Shown here in pieces: positions 1-11,688 of a stretch of DNA of 64,000 bases; the first letter of the stretch is position 1; each line of letters begins with the position of its first letter. The position numbers were made by a program, and so were the translations under genes. The notes under the pieces are model-generated. The model saw nothing but the letters and a program-made list of their open reading frames with translations. It searched no databases and had not been told where the DNA came from. Source of the DNA: Hyalella azteca (Eukaryota; Arthropoda; Malacostraca; Amphipoda; Hyalellidae); the NCBI RefSeq assembly GCF_000764305.2, contig NW_025934708.1, positions 20,541 through 84,540 of the forward strand, in the 5' to 3' direction.

Positions 1-987
1 CAAGCACTGAGAAATGTGTTAAGGGGAAATGTTTTCTGCAGTCTTGTTTGGCAACAAATATTGGAACAGTTAGAGGGTCCCAAGCTCACCACTCAAGGCC
101 CTAACAAGCGATATATTTTTTTTTTTGTATAAATTTTCTTCAATCCTGGTCTTGCCAAGATAAAAGACCATGAAAAAGCCAAAAATCCTAGTTTGTCATG
201 ACTCATGACTGTCATACTTATGTCAATTTCAGGCATTTCTAACAAAATTTTTGCAATGAATTATCTTGACTCTTGATGAGTCCTTTTATTGAATATAATT
301 CCTTATCTTGTCTGCAGAATTTTATTTCATTTTATTACACTAAGTATCTTTATTAAATAAAATTCATAAAGAATTCTGACATTTTTGAGAAACACTCCTA
401 AAAAAATAGTTTTCATCTAAAATTTTTTAAGAATTCTGTCCCAGATTGGCATGTTAGTGTTGACTGGCAGGTTTTTTCACTCATTCACTAATCTGAAGAT
501 GAAAAGTATGGATTTGAACCAATCAGGAACTTGCTAGAATTTTCTTAAAAATGGGTGAAAATGAACTGAAAATGGGGCAATTTTTGAAAATGTTGAAAAA
601 ATTATCTTATTATTATAATATAAATTAGGTAAGTTATATGGGGGAATGAATAAGTAAGCATGGGTGAAAATAGATGCCTGCATGGGCATTTGTCATATTC
701 ATAGATGGCTTCTGCAAGGTTGTCCAATTTTCCGTTAAGGATTTGAATACTCGGAACTCACCCTCTAGATTAAAGTTTTTCTCCTTATGAATGAAATATT
801 GTGGCTTAAAAGATTCCAATTTTTTATACAGTGGAATCTTGCCTAAAATTATGATGTCAGCATGCACTGAATGGCTTCTAATTTAACAGCATGGCTTGAA
901 TGCTTGATTAAAAATTTGTAAAATAACATATTCTGTTGAATTTTTTTTCTATCATGTATGATGCTTAGTACTTGATTTATTTTACAG
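1..987. other. AT-rich non-coding sequence upstream of first recognised exon
   Basis: I see no convincing coding exon here. The stretch ends with the 3' splice site tttacag (981-987). The first recognised exon of the adaptor gene therefore probably has an upstream untranslated exon, either inside this stretch or to the left of the window. Confidence 0.5.
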
Positions 988-998
988 AAATTTTCAAA

Positions 999-3900
999 AT
1001 GGTTCAACAGGAAGATAATTTTTCAAAAAATAACTATAAAGCAGAGAAAGGAATCATGGGTCAAGCTGTTTGTGGTGCTCCTCCCCTCTCTGATCCCCCC
1101 TCACCAGGCTCACCCATGGCTTCTGTTGAGAGTAACGGCAACAACCCGAGCTCTCCGTGTGAACGCACAGCTGCTGAAGTTCAGGTTATACTTTGTGAAC
1201 TATTAAGCTGTTAGTTCTTGACTCAAACTGCAGGAATACCAAATAGATACAGTAGATGGATTGTTTTACTGTTTTTTTTTCAGCAGAATATCCTTTTCTC
1301 ATATTTTTAACCTGCTTATATGTTTTTTATGGTTCTCTTCAAAATTGTAGATTAGATATTGAGGTTTACATTAGATAATAAATGTTCCTTCTCATCAGAC
1401 TGAAAGCAGTTGGAAAATTTAATTTGCTTATTTACTCATTTACCCTAGTAGATGTCAAAGATTTAAATTTTTTTCTTGAAGGATGGTAAAATAAATGGTC
1501 ATGTATTTTCAGGAAACTCTGTCAAGTTTGTCAGCAGTTGATGGGGTCTCAAAAGAAGACCTGATTGCCAAGCTCCGTACTGTTGTCACTAAGAACCTGG
1601 AGCTAAAAGGTAGGCAACGGCTTTACAATTTCACCCACACACACTCTATTTTTAGTTCAATTTAATATGTTTGTAGAATTATAATAATTTGCTGCAAAAA
1701 TAATTGTTAGTATTGTTTGACATTAACTAAACAGTTTAATAAAGTTCTCATTTTACACCAAAGGATGGCCATGAGGGAAAATGAACCATGATTTTCCATC
1801 CTTCATACCTTATCTTTTCTTTTATTGTGTCAAAAATATTCTCTCACCCTTCAAATGTACACAAGCCTACAAGTTGAAATCATGATAGTCATGGTATGCA
1901 AATGTGGGATGGATTTAAACACATTTTTTGTTGTATATTAAAACTCCTATTTTTAAACAAGTCAGAAAATGTTTGTTTGATCAGTGGCTAAGAAAATGAC
2001 AGTGGCAGAATTTACTACGTCAATTAAACTTCTTCAATATATATAGTATATATTTATTTTTATGTGGTTCTGATCTCACTTCAGAGTCTCGGACACAATA
2101 ACATCCATTAAATATGAATGATGTAACTGAAGTTTTCCAGGCCTTCAGTTATCTATGGTGCACAATTGTTTTACTCTTAAAACAGAAACTCTGGCGCAAA
2201 ATAATCTTGCCTTACGCCATCAACTTGCATTGGTGGTGCGCTGGAGTCAGCAGTCCCAGCTGCAGAAACAGCAACAGCACCAAAATTTATCCAGGGCTGC
2301 CATGCAGATCTCTGCTCTGCAGCATGAAAATGCTGCTCTGAAGAGTGCAGCCAAGGTAAATGGGGTCAATTTTGAGCTGGATTGCAATGATATTTCTCAA
2401 TGATTTTCTTGTAGTTGGATGAAATTGAATGTTCTTTTCTTGAAATTTAATGTTCTGCTCATGTTGTTGCAGAGAACTTTCATTTCATTGCAGTGTATTT
2501 GTTAATGGATAGTTGTAATTAAAAAATTATTCTTGTTAACTGTTGAAGCTGTTCTAAACATTAACTGCTGATTAGCGTGATGGAGCGGCCAGTGGAGGGG
2601 ATTGCAGTGCAGAGATATTGGCTTTGCAAGCTCGCCTGTCATCCGCTGTGCAGCAAATGCAGCAGCTGCAGCAAGAAAAAGACAAGATGGACGCTCTCAG
2701 AGCTAGACTGGAGGGAGACATCACTCTTCTTAAGGTCTGCTGATAAACTCCATTAAATTTAAATATAATAATTATTTGATCAGTTCCTACATTTCATTAA
2801 GAAAGAAATGAACTAATTTCCTTTTGTGGTAGAAATTTTCAAAGTATCTATTTTCATTTACAATTATTCTACTTTTGTATAATTGAGATTGTAAAAGACC
2901 AAATGTTTTCATTGGGTACTTCAATTTGTCTCGACTTTGAGCTGGCAATTAGTGTTCATACATTTCATTAAGAAAGAAATAAATAAATTCCCTTCTGTGA
3001 TAGAAATTTTCAAAGTATCTATTTTCATATACAATTATTCTACTTTTGTATAATTGAGATTGTAAAAGACCAAATATTTTCATTGGGTTCTTGAATTTGT
3101 CTCGACTTTGAGCTGGCAATTAGTGTTCATACATTTCATTAGGAAAGAAATAAACAAATTCTCTTCTGTGGTAGAAATTTTCAAAGTATCTATTTTCATT
3201 TACAATTATTCTACTTTTGAATAATTGAGATTGTAAAAGACCAAATATTTTCATTGGGTACTTCAATTTGTCTCAACTTTGAGCTTGCAATTAGTGTATT
3301 GCAGCATTTCCTTGAGCAGTGTGATATAAGCACCCTCCGACGTGACCACGAGCGTTCTGAGATGGAGCGCTCACACTTGCAAGCCATCAACTCTAAGCTC
3401 AAGCAGCAGCTGCGCCTGCACCACATGTCGCTGCAAGACCAGCAGCACGGTGAGCGTCACAGTTTCTACTGAAATACAGCTGCTTCATACGTAGTAGTTT
3501 GTATTGTCTGGGAATATCGATGTGTTTCAAACGTTTCAGTACCGTATGTACTGCCAATACCACCAAAGAGAGCTGTATTGATCTTAGAAAAAATTCTGCT
3601 GAGAAAATTCTTTTATCCTTGAACAAACATTATTATGATAAACTTTTTATTTATTACTAGTTGTAAATTAATAATTAAATCTTCCTTCGTTGACTTGCAT
3701 TATCCAGCAGCTGGTGGCGAAGGTGACGAAGCCTCTAGTGAGTTGAACTCGACACTACAGAGAGAGGCGGAGGCAGCACGGGTGCAGGTTGAGGCTCTAC
3801 AGTGCGACCTGCAGCGAGCGCGCCACAAAATAGCTTTGCTCGAGAGCGCCGCCGGTGCTTCCAAAATGGTGTGTACAACTGATTCAGGCTGCACGAATGT

Positions 3901-6900
3901 TAATTCAATGGGAAGAGATATTGCTACTCTTCCTTCTAATGATACTTCTTATTTTATGAAAATTTCAAAACAAATTTGTATCTCTTGCATGTTTCTCCTA
4001 TCTGCGTTTTCTTTTATGTGTTTTTTTATTAAAAGGTTGAACTTGCTAGTACTTCTACTGTTTATGGTTTATCGGATCCAAGTAAGGTTGAAAACATTGA
4101 ATGATAAAATGATTTTTTTACGTTTGTGATTTTTCATTGTGCACTAAGATTAGTGTTATTGTTGTCTGATTCTTAGATTTTTTACTACATTTGAAGTGTT
4201 GAGTTTACTGCGAATAATGAGAGTAGACAGCAATAATATCAATGGACTCCAAAATATAAAAATATTAAATTTCAGGATATGGGGATCCCTCTGGATCAGG
4301 TGAAGCTGCAGGAAGAAGCTTCTCTGCTGAAAGAAGACGTGAGTTATGACTGGAAGTGTCTTGTGTTTTGAGTATAATATATGAACGAATTGTTTCAATT
4401 TTGCGTCGTACCGTAACTTTTTCTAATGAGATATTCTTTACTTTTGAGTTTGACTTGTATGGTTGCTGATAACATAAATGAAACGAGAGCCATACTTAGA
4501 GCCAAGATGGTCTAGAGATGCATCTTATACCAATATGCAAGAAAAATTACACTATCTTTACTAGACCCAGTACAGGAGCATACAGAGTATCCCCCACCAT
4601 CAGCCTCTAGGCAGAGAGCGGAAAACCTCCACTGGATCTCCGCCGTGCGCAGCTCACTCTCTAGATGAATGTCCGCCTCGAACAACTACCATTATCTCCA
4701 ATATGGCTCACTGTTATGACCGAAAACCAAGCAAACCCATTTACTTACATTACATAATCTGAAGACTGCGGAACACTCTTTACAGCAGCACAGGTCCAAA
4801 CGATGCTTGCTTGTTACTTTTGAGGAAACTCCGAAGTTATGAATCCCCATCAGCACCTTCCCGCTAAAGTGCGCATTACAGGCAACCACCTGAAAAGCCT
4901 TTTCTTGAACCACGCAACTACAAAGCATGCAAACTCGACGCCATAAATACACTGACGGCACAAAATCGGATGGCGCGATGGGGTGTGCGGCTGCGACCGT
5001 CACAACAACATCGAGACGAGTCTCAACGCATCAATTTACACCGAGGATCTATCTGGTATCCTTTGTGCCCTGGTCCTTATATATTAAAATCCCGGACAAG
5101 AATTCAAGATATTTGTTGACTCCGAAAGTGTAGTGCAAGCCCTGAGAATATACAAAGGCAAGTATCCCATCATCGGGGTAAACATGGCTGGACATATGGG
5201 GGTGCGGAGCAGCGACAGCGCGGATGAGGCGGCGGTGTGCGCTGCTTCGTCAGACATGACTATTTATTTTAAGGACGTCCCATGCCACGACCACTATCCC
5301 CACATCAGGGTGTTCTCCATATGTGGCGCGAGCTGTGGCTGAACATGAGAAACAATAAACTGAGAACAATCAAGGACAGCATAGAGGAACAATAAACTGA
5401 GAACAATCAAGGACAGCATAGAGAAACAATAAACTGAGAACAATCAAGGACAGCATAGAGAAACAATAAACTGAAAACAATCGCAGACAGCATATCAGCA
5501 TGGAGCTCGTTGGACCAGAGATCTTGACGGATGAAGGTAGCGCACTCTTAACTGAGGATCGGTCATATGCGCCTCACCCACAGCTAATTGATTGAGCGCC
5601 GCCCTATACCATATTATGACTGCGATGTCTGCCTGCTACTCCAGACAATACTGCGTCTTAGCAGTGTCCTAGCCACAGCGACATCCGACGAACTGTTACT
5701 CCAACACATCAGCCCTTCACCGCCAAGTCGTTCCTCAGAATGTTAAGGGCGGACCAGCGCAGCAACTTCGGAACCGACAACCTTGGACGATATTTGATAG
5801 AATGCAACCTACTTCCAGAGATCTAGCATGATCCCATGATAGCACCGCCTTGCGGCCATTTGCCGGGAAACTAATTGCTCCTAGCCCATCTCCCTGATCA
5901 AGCCCCACTTGCTCGACAATGGAGTTTTTATATGAAGCCGAAGCAGACTCTCGCTCCATGAACAGAGAATCTACCGCCCAACCCCTGCACCTAAAGGGAT
6001 AAGGCTGCAAGCCTTTAAGACGGAAGAAATCAAATACTACTGACGTAACTGAAGATGGTACTTCCGGCGCGAGTTAGATAGCTATCTGAAGCGCTAGCAA
6101 ACCTTCCACTACTACTGGTACTACATCAAACGAGCATCAAACATGCTTCTTGTCACAAGACAACGAATGCTATGCATTTAATATATTATCAGACCATAAT
6201 AGTTTTATTCAAACCTTCATCATCAAAATGAATGTCATTTTGAGTTTTGTTGTACCATTTTTGAACTAATAGGATGTTATTTTTAACGAATTGTAAAGGT
6301 TGAGGTGCTGGAGAAGACGCTGGCTGCAGAGCGCATCAAGTTGGCCGAGGAGCGGCAGGAGAGGAGCAAGGCAGCGGCCGAGGTGACTGCGCTGCGCACG
6401 GAGCTACAGGAAGCGAGGGACGTAATCCACCGCAACTCCAACACTGACCAGTACTACCAGGCCAAGGTGCGGCAAGCATCCTACATGTTATTACTTTTAT
6501 TTCTGCTATTCACGTTATTAAATACAATTATAATCGTTATAAGTTCTACTTAGTCATGCGCCTGTCTGTGGTGCTAGTTCAAGGTTTATTTAGCAAACGC
6601 GTGTAGTGAACAATAAAATTGTATTAGATGAGTTGTGGATTAGATTTTGGACGATATCCAAAGAAAATATTATATTTCATTGCTTCTTAGACACAAATGA
6701 TTCACAATAAATTCGAAGACTTGTCTATTAACATTTTGAATGATTGCAAAAGAGGACATCTTGTTCAGTTGACTTAACTCGCGTAATTTTCAGATAAAAA
6801 GCATCAACGAGCAGCACGACGCGGTCACTGCCAAGCTTTTGTCCTACGAGGAACTTCTTTCGGCCAAGAACGATGAGCTGGCCAAGCTGAAGAAAGACTG

Positions 6901-9900
6901 CGGGCAAGCCAAGGCGAAGCTGGCGGAGTTCCAGAGCGAGGGAGAAACTATCTCCATTCTGCGAGCTCAGGTAAGCGCGGGGTGTTGATGCTGCCAGCTC
7001 AGGTAAGCGCGGCGTGTTGATGTTGCCAGCTCAGGTAAGCAAGCTCAGGTAAGCGCGGCGTGTTGATGTTACGAGCTCAGGTAAGCGCGGCGTGTTGATG
7101 TTGCCAGCTCAGGTAAGCGCTGCGTGTTGATGTTGCCAGCTCAGGTAAGCGCGGCGTGCTGATGTTACGAGCTCAGGTAAGCGCGGCGTGTTGATGTTGT
7201 CAGCTCAACTAAGCACGGCTTTCGTGTTTAATACAAGCCAAGTGTTGATGTGTTAATGTTAGTAGATTGCAGACTGAACCTAAGTTGATTGTGACGTAAT
7301 TTAGTCGAGCGAGGATGCGTGCAAGCTTCCCCAAGCATATTTCGTGCTATATACTTCATCTCTGTCGGCTGTTTCTCATGATCGTTTCTTGCCTCCATTG
7401 TTTTTGAAATGGGTTCGATAGTCAGCTTTTCTTTTCTGATATATAAATATCTTAATAACACGAACACATTTAATTTTCATCTCTTGCACCAGAAGTTTGA
7501 TTTTATATTCGAACCGTTCACGGTTTTGACATGAAACGAATCGCTATTTGAGTGTTTGTTCGCCAGTACCTAGTGAGCTTAGAATATAAATTGATAATAG
7601 TGACAGTTCAATGATAAAGTATTGTCTACGTTACCTGGAACGTGAAGCAGGGCAGGTTCATTTCACTAAAAACTTAAAAGCAAAGAAAACTCCACATAAA
7701 TTCATAGTATCTTTAAAGAAAACGTTTACTTTAAATATACTATAAATTTTTGTAGAGTTTTCTTTGCTTTTAAGTTTTTAGTGAATTTGCGATTCAAGCG
7801 AACGAGTGACATTATTACTTTTATAGGTTCATTAACACGTTTTTCTTTACTCAGCTTCGCGTTTGTTTGTTTGTTTGTTGTTAACATTGATAACGAAAAT
7901 TAGCCCACTTCTGATTGCTCTAGAGATCTGAAATTCGGCATGCAGGCTATTTTCGCCTAACAATTTCAGATACAATCATAAAAACTAGCAATTAGAGACC
8001 TAAATTAGCTTAATTGACTAAAGTATATATATACCTATAGTATATATATAGTGTGGCGTGCGGGCGCTGACGTTATAGACGAGCAGGTGCTGACGCTGTG
8101 TATCATCGATACGTACGTCAAGTCATACTTAATCAAGTCTTAATCGTTTTTCTTGTGGACTAAAAAGTAGAAAATAAAATACTTAAAAAAACTTTCTAAA
8201 GAACCACGTTTTTCTTGTGGACTAAAAAGTAGAAAATAAATTATGGCTCGCCCCAAAAAACGTGGGTCGGGCTGTACGTTCACTATCAAATTTTCAAAAT
8301 TCCTGTATTGTGTGCTTTTCGCTTTAATCATAAATCTGCCCGACACACGTTTTTTGGGGGCGAGCCATAATTTATTTTCTACTTTTTAGTCCACAAGAAA
8401 AACGTGGTTTTTTAAAAAGTTTTTTTTAAGTATTTTATTTTAATGTTGGAACAGGTGGAGGTGTACCAGGGCGACTTCCGTGCTGAGCGGGAGGCGCGTG
8501 AAGCGTTGGCGAGCGAGCGCGAGCAGCTGCGCGACGACATCAGGCAGCTGCAGCACCGCAACACGCAGCTGCTGGACGAGCTACAGGCCGCCCAGCACGT
8601 CACTTACTCGGCTAGGTAACATATCGGCAGTAGTACATATCGGCTAGGTGCATACATATTGGCTAGGTAACATATCGGCAGTACGGTAGTACATATCGGC
8701 TAGGTGCATACATATTGGCTAGGTAACATATCGGCTAGGGGCATACATATTGGCTGTAACATGGTTGAGCAATATCCTCATGCAGCTGTAAGGGGAACAC
8801 GCAGCTGCTGGACGAGCCATAGGCCGCCCAGCACGTCACTTACTCGGCTAGGTAACATATTGGCAGTAGTACATATTGGCTGTAACATGGATGGACAATT
8901 TCCTCATGGAGCTGTAAGGGGCTAGGGGCTTGTCCAGGCTTGGAACATGTGAATGAAAAAAATAGTGTATTGCAAGAAGAGACTTATCGTCAATTTTACG
9001 TCTGGAGCGAAATAGCCATGCCGTTATTGGCTTAATCTATACTTTTTGGAGAAGGTACTATGGGAGCAAACACTTTGCAGAAGAAGAGTGTCATTTTCTT
9101 CCGAAAATATTCTGTCTTTGACTTGGCAGCCAAAGCAAAAATAAAGATTTCTTGACAGTTTGAAGCAATATTTTTCATAAGTGAGCGAGACCTCTCTGGA
9201 TATATGGATAGCCGGTAATGGGCGAAGGCCTGATAGTACAACGTTACGTAGCTTTCAGAAAGACGAGGTCTGGTTAACCACTTAAGTAGTGACTTTAAGT
9301 AGTGGTAGTAGTAGTGACTTTACAATTAACATCAGTTTGTCATCGTGATTGTTTTTGGTCTACAGAAAGAGCGGTTCTCGGGCTGGGTCTCAGGAGCCCC
9401 AAGAGTCCCTGACGCCGCCACCGTCGCTGAGCATCACCAGCCGCGGGGGCGACGCTACAGGAGCGCTGTCCCTGGACCAGCTCTCGCACAACCTGGAGAC
9501 TAGGGTGCGGGTGACGTCATAACCTTCTTGTTTATCATAGAATTCATTTACATGAATACTGACACTAATTAGCATTTTGTTCGTTTATTTCTCAGTGAGA
9601 ACGGCTCTCTTGGTTGATCGCGCCATTGTATGGTCACCGCCATTTCGTTGGACGCAGAATAACAAATAACCATACATTAATATTTTTTAGACGCCAGTAT
9701 TTATTGTAGTTCGAAGTACATTACGAGTTGCACGTTGGAATGAAGTGTCTAAGCACAATCTAGATATGAGGGTTTTGCTACCTACTTCGCTTTGAGACCC
9801 TTATAAATGTAACGTAACTCTGTTGTACTAACTCGGGTACAATCACGTGAACCAACCTTCGTTTCGAAAAATAACGGCGTGGCGATTATTTCACGAAATG

Positions 9901-11688
9901 GACAAAAACTCTTCACGGAAACTGAGAACATTACCTCTGAAGGCATCATCGAAATTTGAGTAGCACGCTGCACAACGTGTGTGTAAGTCGAAGTATTTTG
10001 CGCTTAACTCTCAACGATATATTCTATCAGATTAATTTCGAATCACGGCTAACTAGCAGGTTAGCACGGCGGTGCCGGGCTCTATAATTCCTGCAATTTT
10101 GGAATCGTGCCAATTCTTTTGTTCTTAAAATATAATATAAATATAGTAAAGCTTAAGTGTGCTAATTAAACTATCTGTTCAAGCCAACATTTGACATGGA
10201 ACATATACCAAGTATCTGACTCGTACGAAAACATATTTTACTCCATCAAAGGTAAAATTTTCAGAATTTCCAGAATCATTCTTAAATTTTCGACTTTCCC
10301 ATCCAATCCTTGCCTCCCAGTTTTGTACTGCCTTTTCATTCTCCCACATAAATGAATTTTCAGGTCCAGGAAATATCCCCGACACGATAAGTATCGTGGA
10401 TACGCGCTCGAACAGCCCATATATACAGTGGGGGGAAATAAATATTCGTACACTTGAAAAATCGTATTTTAATGTATGTTAGTACACAAACTGAACAGGA
10501 AAAGTGATTTAAATTATGTATAGAGACGCATAGTATTCAAAAATACTATCAAAAGAAATTAAATCTCAATGCAACAGCTTTTTGGGAAAAGGTTCTTTGG
10601 ACGGACGAAACAAAAATTGAGCTTTTCGGTCGAAATTATCGTCGCAATGTGTGGAGGAAAGACGGTGAGTTTGGTGTGAGTGAGTGAGTTTGGTGAGTTT
10701 GGTGTGTAAAGTTTGGTGGTGGCAACATCATGATCTGGGGCTGTTTCTCCGCAAAAGGTGTTGGTAACATGTCACTTATAGATGGTAGGATGAATGCTGC
10801 AAACTACCAGAGCATCCTGGAAAATAATTTTACGACTTCTGTTGAGAAACTAGAGCTACCTGGTGATTGGATTTTCTAGCAGGATAACGATCCTAAGCAC
10901 ACTGCAAGATCCACAAAGAAATGGTTCGCTGATAGAAATGTACACGTTATGGAATGGCCAAGCCAGTCGCCGGACTAAAATCCGATTGAAAATTTGTGGC
11001 GGTATTTGAAGATTCTAATTAAGAAAAGGCCCCCAACAAACATTGAGAATCTAAAGGTGGTGTGCCAAGAAGAATGGTATAAAATACCAGTCAGCATCTG
11101 CAAATCATTGGTCGAGACGTATAGAAATAGACTGGTGTCTGTTGAGCTGAATAAAGGGTATTCAACCAAGTATTAAATTAAAATAATGCGGATTTATTGT
11201 TTTGTACGAATACTTTTTTCACCCCGAAAAGTGAACATGTTGCATTGTTTTTTGTTGCATTGAGATTTAATTTCTTTTGATAGTATTTTTGAATACTATG
11301 CGTCTCTATACATAATTTAAATCACTTTTCCTGTTAAGTTTGTGTACTTACATACATTAAAATACGATTTTTCAAGTGTACGAATATTTATTTCCCCCCA
11401 CTGTATGTGCGACTCAAGCCAAGCTTCAGACACAAACATTGACGAATTTAACTAAGATTATACATTTCATTCAACTCATCACTTTTTCGTCTGTTAGGAA
11501 CCTCTTTCATCAATTCGGTTAAAAACCCCCAAGCCATTAAAAATTTTTGTGAGCAGGACGGCGAGAGGAGCAAGGCGAACGAGGAGGTGTTGGATGAATC
11601 GCTATTTTATTGCCCCAAGTGCAATAAGTCCTTCGCTGAGCTCAGGCCACTGGAGGAACACGTCAATCGCTGCCTCGATGAAGATTGA
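999..11688 (+). CDS. OPTN: Optineurin/NEMO-family ubiquitin-binding coiled-coil adaptor, 12 coding exons, 584 aa
   Basis: Coding exons: 999-1184, 1513-1609, 2186-2355, 2576-2734, 3305-3449, 3711-3868, 4276-4338, 6299-6466, 6794-6970, 8455-8615, 9366-9504, 11557-11688. All junctions are GT-AG, the phases agree, and the sum is 585 codons including TGA. The N-terminal part resembles the NEMO-like dimer helix ([20 protein letters not shown]). Residues about 95-480 are mostly heptad coiled coil. Residues 442-457 ([16 protein letters not shown]) are the UBAN motif that binds linear/K63 polyubiquitin, with D448-F449 at the key position. The C-terminus is a C2HC zinc finger: C560, C563, H576, C580, with NEMO spacing. 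Length is close to human optineurin (577 aa) rather than NEMO (419 aa). I saw no clear optineurin-type LC3-interacting motif. Family role: cytosolic adaptor linking ubiquitin chains to IKK/TBK1 signalling or selective autophagy. The choice between optineurin and IKK-gamma/Kenny is inference. The start is the first ATG after the acceptor at 987. A poly-A signal lies at 12150. The exon 6 acceptor could be 3 bases earlier (3708). Confidence 0.9.
2786..3304 (+). repeat. 171-bp tandem repeat, three copies, running into the exon 5 splice acceptor
   Basis: Three near-identical units begin with CATTTCATTAAG-like sequence near 2790, 2961 and 3132, a period of 171 bp. One further step of 173 lands on the start of exon 5, CATTTCCTTGAG at 3305, which matches the unit start at about 10 of 12 bases. 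The array therefore appears to have grown from the 3' splice junction. Everything upstream of the acceptor for about 520 bp is array. Confidence 0.85.
4530..6050 (+). pseudogene. Decayed non-LTR retrotransposon (RT thumb, RNase H, C-terminal region) in adaptor intron 7
   Basis: Broken reading frames on the plus strand follow the order of a Jockey/I/R1-type ORF2 C-terminus. A thumb-like stretch near 4570-4660 reads [20 protein letters not shown], typical of 'EAGxxPL..RR'. An RNase H-like start [18 protein letters not shown] follows near 4950, then [14 protein letters not shown] near 5130 and [15 protein letters not shown] near 5190-5240. A cysteine-containing tail (YYDCDVC near 5615) comes next. 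Stops and frameshifts separate the pieces, and a 37-bp tandem repeat interrupts them. This is a dead insertion. The clade assignment rests on the RNase H domain and is inference. Confidence 0.7.
5351..5497 (+). repeat. 37-bp tandem repeat, four copies, inside the LINE remnant
   Basis: AACAATAAACTGAGAACAAT begins at 5351, 5388, 5425 and 5462. The first three units are nearly identical and the fourth has diverged. The array lies after the RNase H-like segment of the retrotransposon remnant. Confidence 0.9.
6963..7215 (+). repeat. 32-bp tandem array of 5' splice sites continuing the exon 9 donor
   Basis: Exon 9 ends at 6970 with GAGCTCAG|GTAAGC. The intron then repeats GCTCAG|GTAAGCGCGGCG plus TGTTGATGTTGCC. 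Perfect CAG|GTAAGC sites have GT at 6971, 7003, 7035, 7049, 7081, 7113, 7145 and 7177, and a decayed one lies near 7209. Spacing is 32 bp except for one 14-bp step. Reading past the true donor meets TGA within six codons. Because 32 is not a multiple of three, use of most downstream copies would also shift the frame. Confidence 0.95.
7662..7785. repeat. Hairpin: two about 48-bp inverted arms around a short loop
   Basis: The left arm starts TTCACTAAAAACTTAAAAGC at 7662. The right arm ends with its reverse complement at 7785. The arms are nearly perfect and about 27 bases separate them. It lies in adaptor intron 9. It could be a small foldback/MITE remnant; I see no coding sequence. Confidence 0.9.
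8172..8441. mobile_element. Foldback element with about 95-bp inverted arms, ending 14 bp before exon 10
   Basis: The left arm (8172-8264) and right arm (8345-8441) are inverted copies. Both contain CCACGTTTTTCTTGTGGACT, AGTAGAAAATAAATTATGGC and a run ending in CACG. The unpaired centre is about 80 bp. An extra partial left copy precedes it (8147-8180). Related sequence occurs at 26350-26750 and 58325-58735. The right arm supplies nearly all sequence just upstream of the exon 10 acceptor (8454). Confidence 0.85.
8595..8935 (+). repeat. Tandem and partial-exon duplications after the exon 10 donor
   Basis: Exon 10 ends at 8615 with TCGGCTAG|GTAAC. GGCTAGGTAACATAT-type units follow for about 130 bp. 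At 8794-8864 about 70 bases of the exon 10 3' end plus its donor reappear (AACACGCAGCTGCTGGACGA onwards). This copy has an in-frame TAG and no obvious acceptor, so it is a dead exon fragment. Flanking ACATATTGGCTGTAACATGG occurs at 8745 and 8871, a 126-bp period. Confidence 0.88.
10426..11403 (+). mobile_element. Tc1-like DNA transposon, 978 bp, inactive, with long terminal inverted repeats
   Basis: The ends are CAGTGGGGGGAAATAAATAT and its reverse complement, flanked by TA on both sides (10424-10425 and 11404-11405). The inverted repeats are about 140 bp. The interior encodes the C-terminal part of a DD34E transposase: [40 protein letters not shown] and [11 protein letters not shown]. The N-terminal DNA-binding region is absent. 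Stops at 10877-10879 and 10976-10978 break the frame; the sister copy near 17 kb reads through both sites. The element sits in the last intron of the adaptor gene. Confidence 0.93.

Noticed and set aside
4035..4080. Extra adaptor exon after exon 6 (acceptor near 4034, donor GTAAG near 4080)
   Set aside because: Its 46-nt length would break the phase into exon 7.
6963..7215. CRISPR-like array
   Set aside because: Units are head-to-tail without unique spacers, and the genome is eukaryotic.
8704..8925. Plus-strand ORF after adaptor exon 10
   Set aside because: It lies entirely in the exon 10 junction repeats and duplicate.
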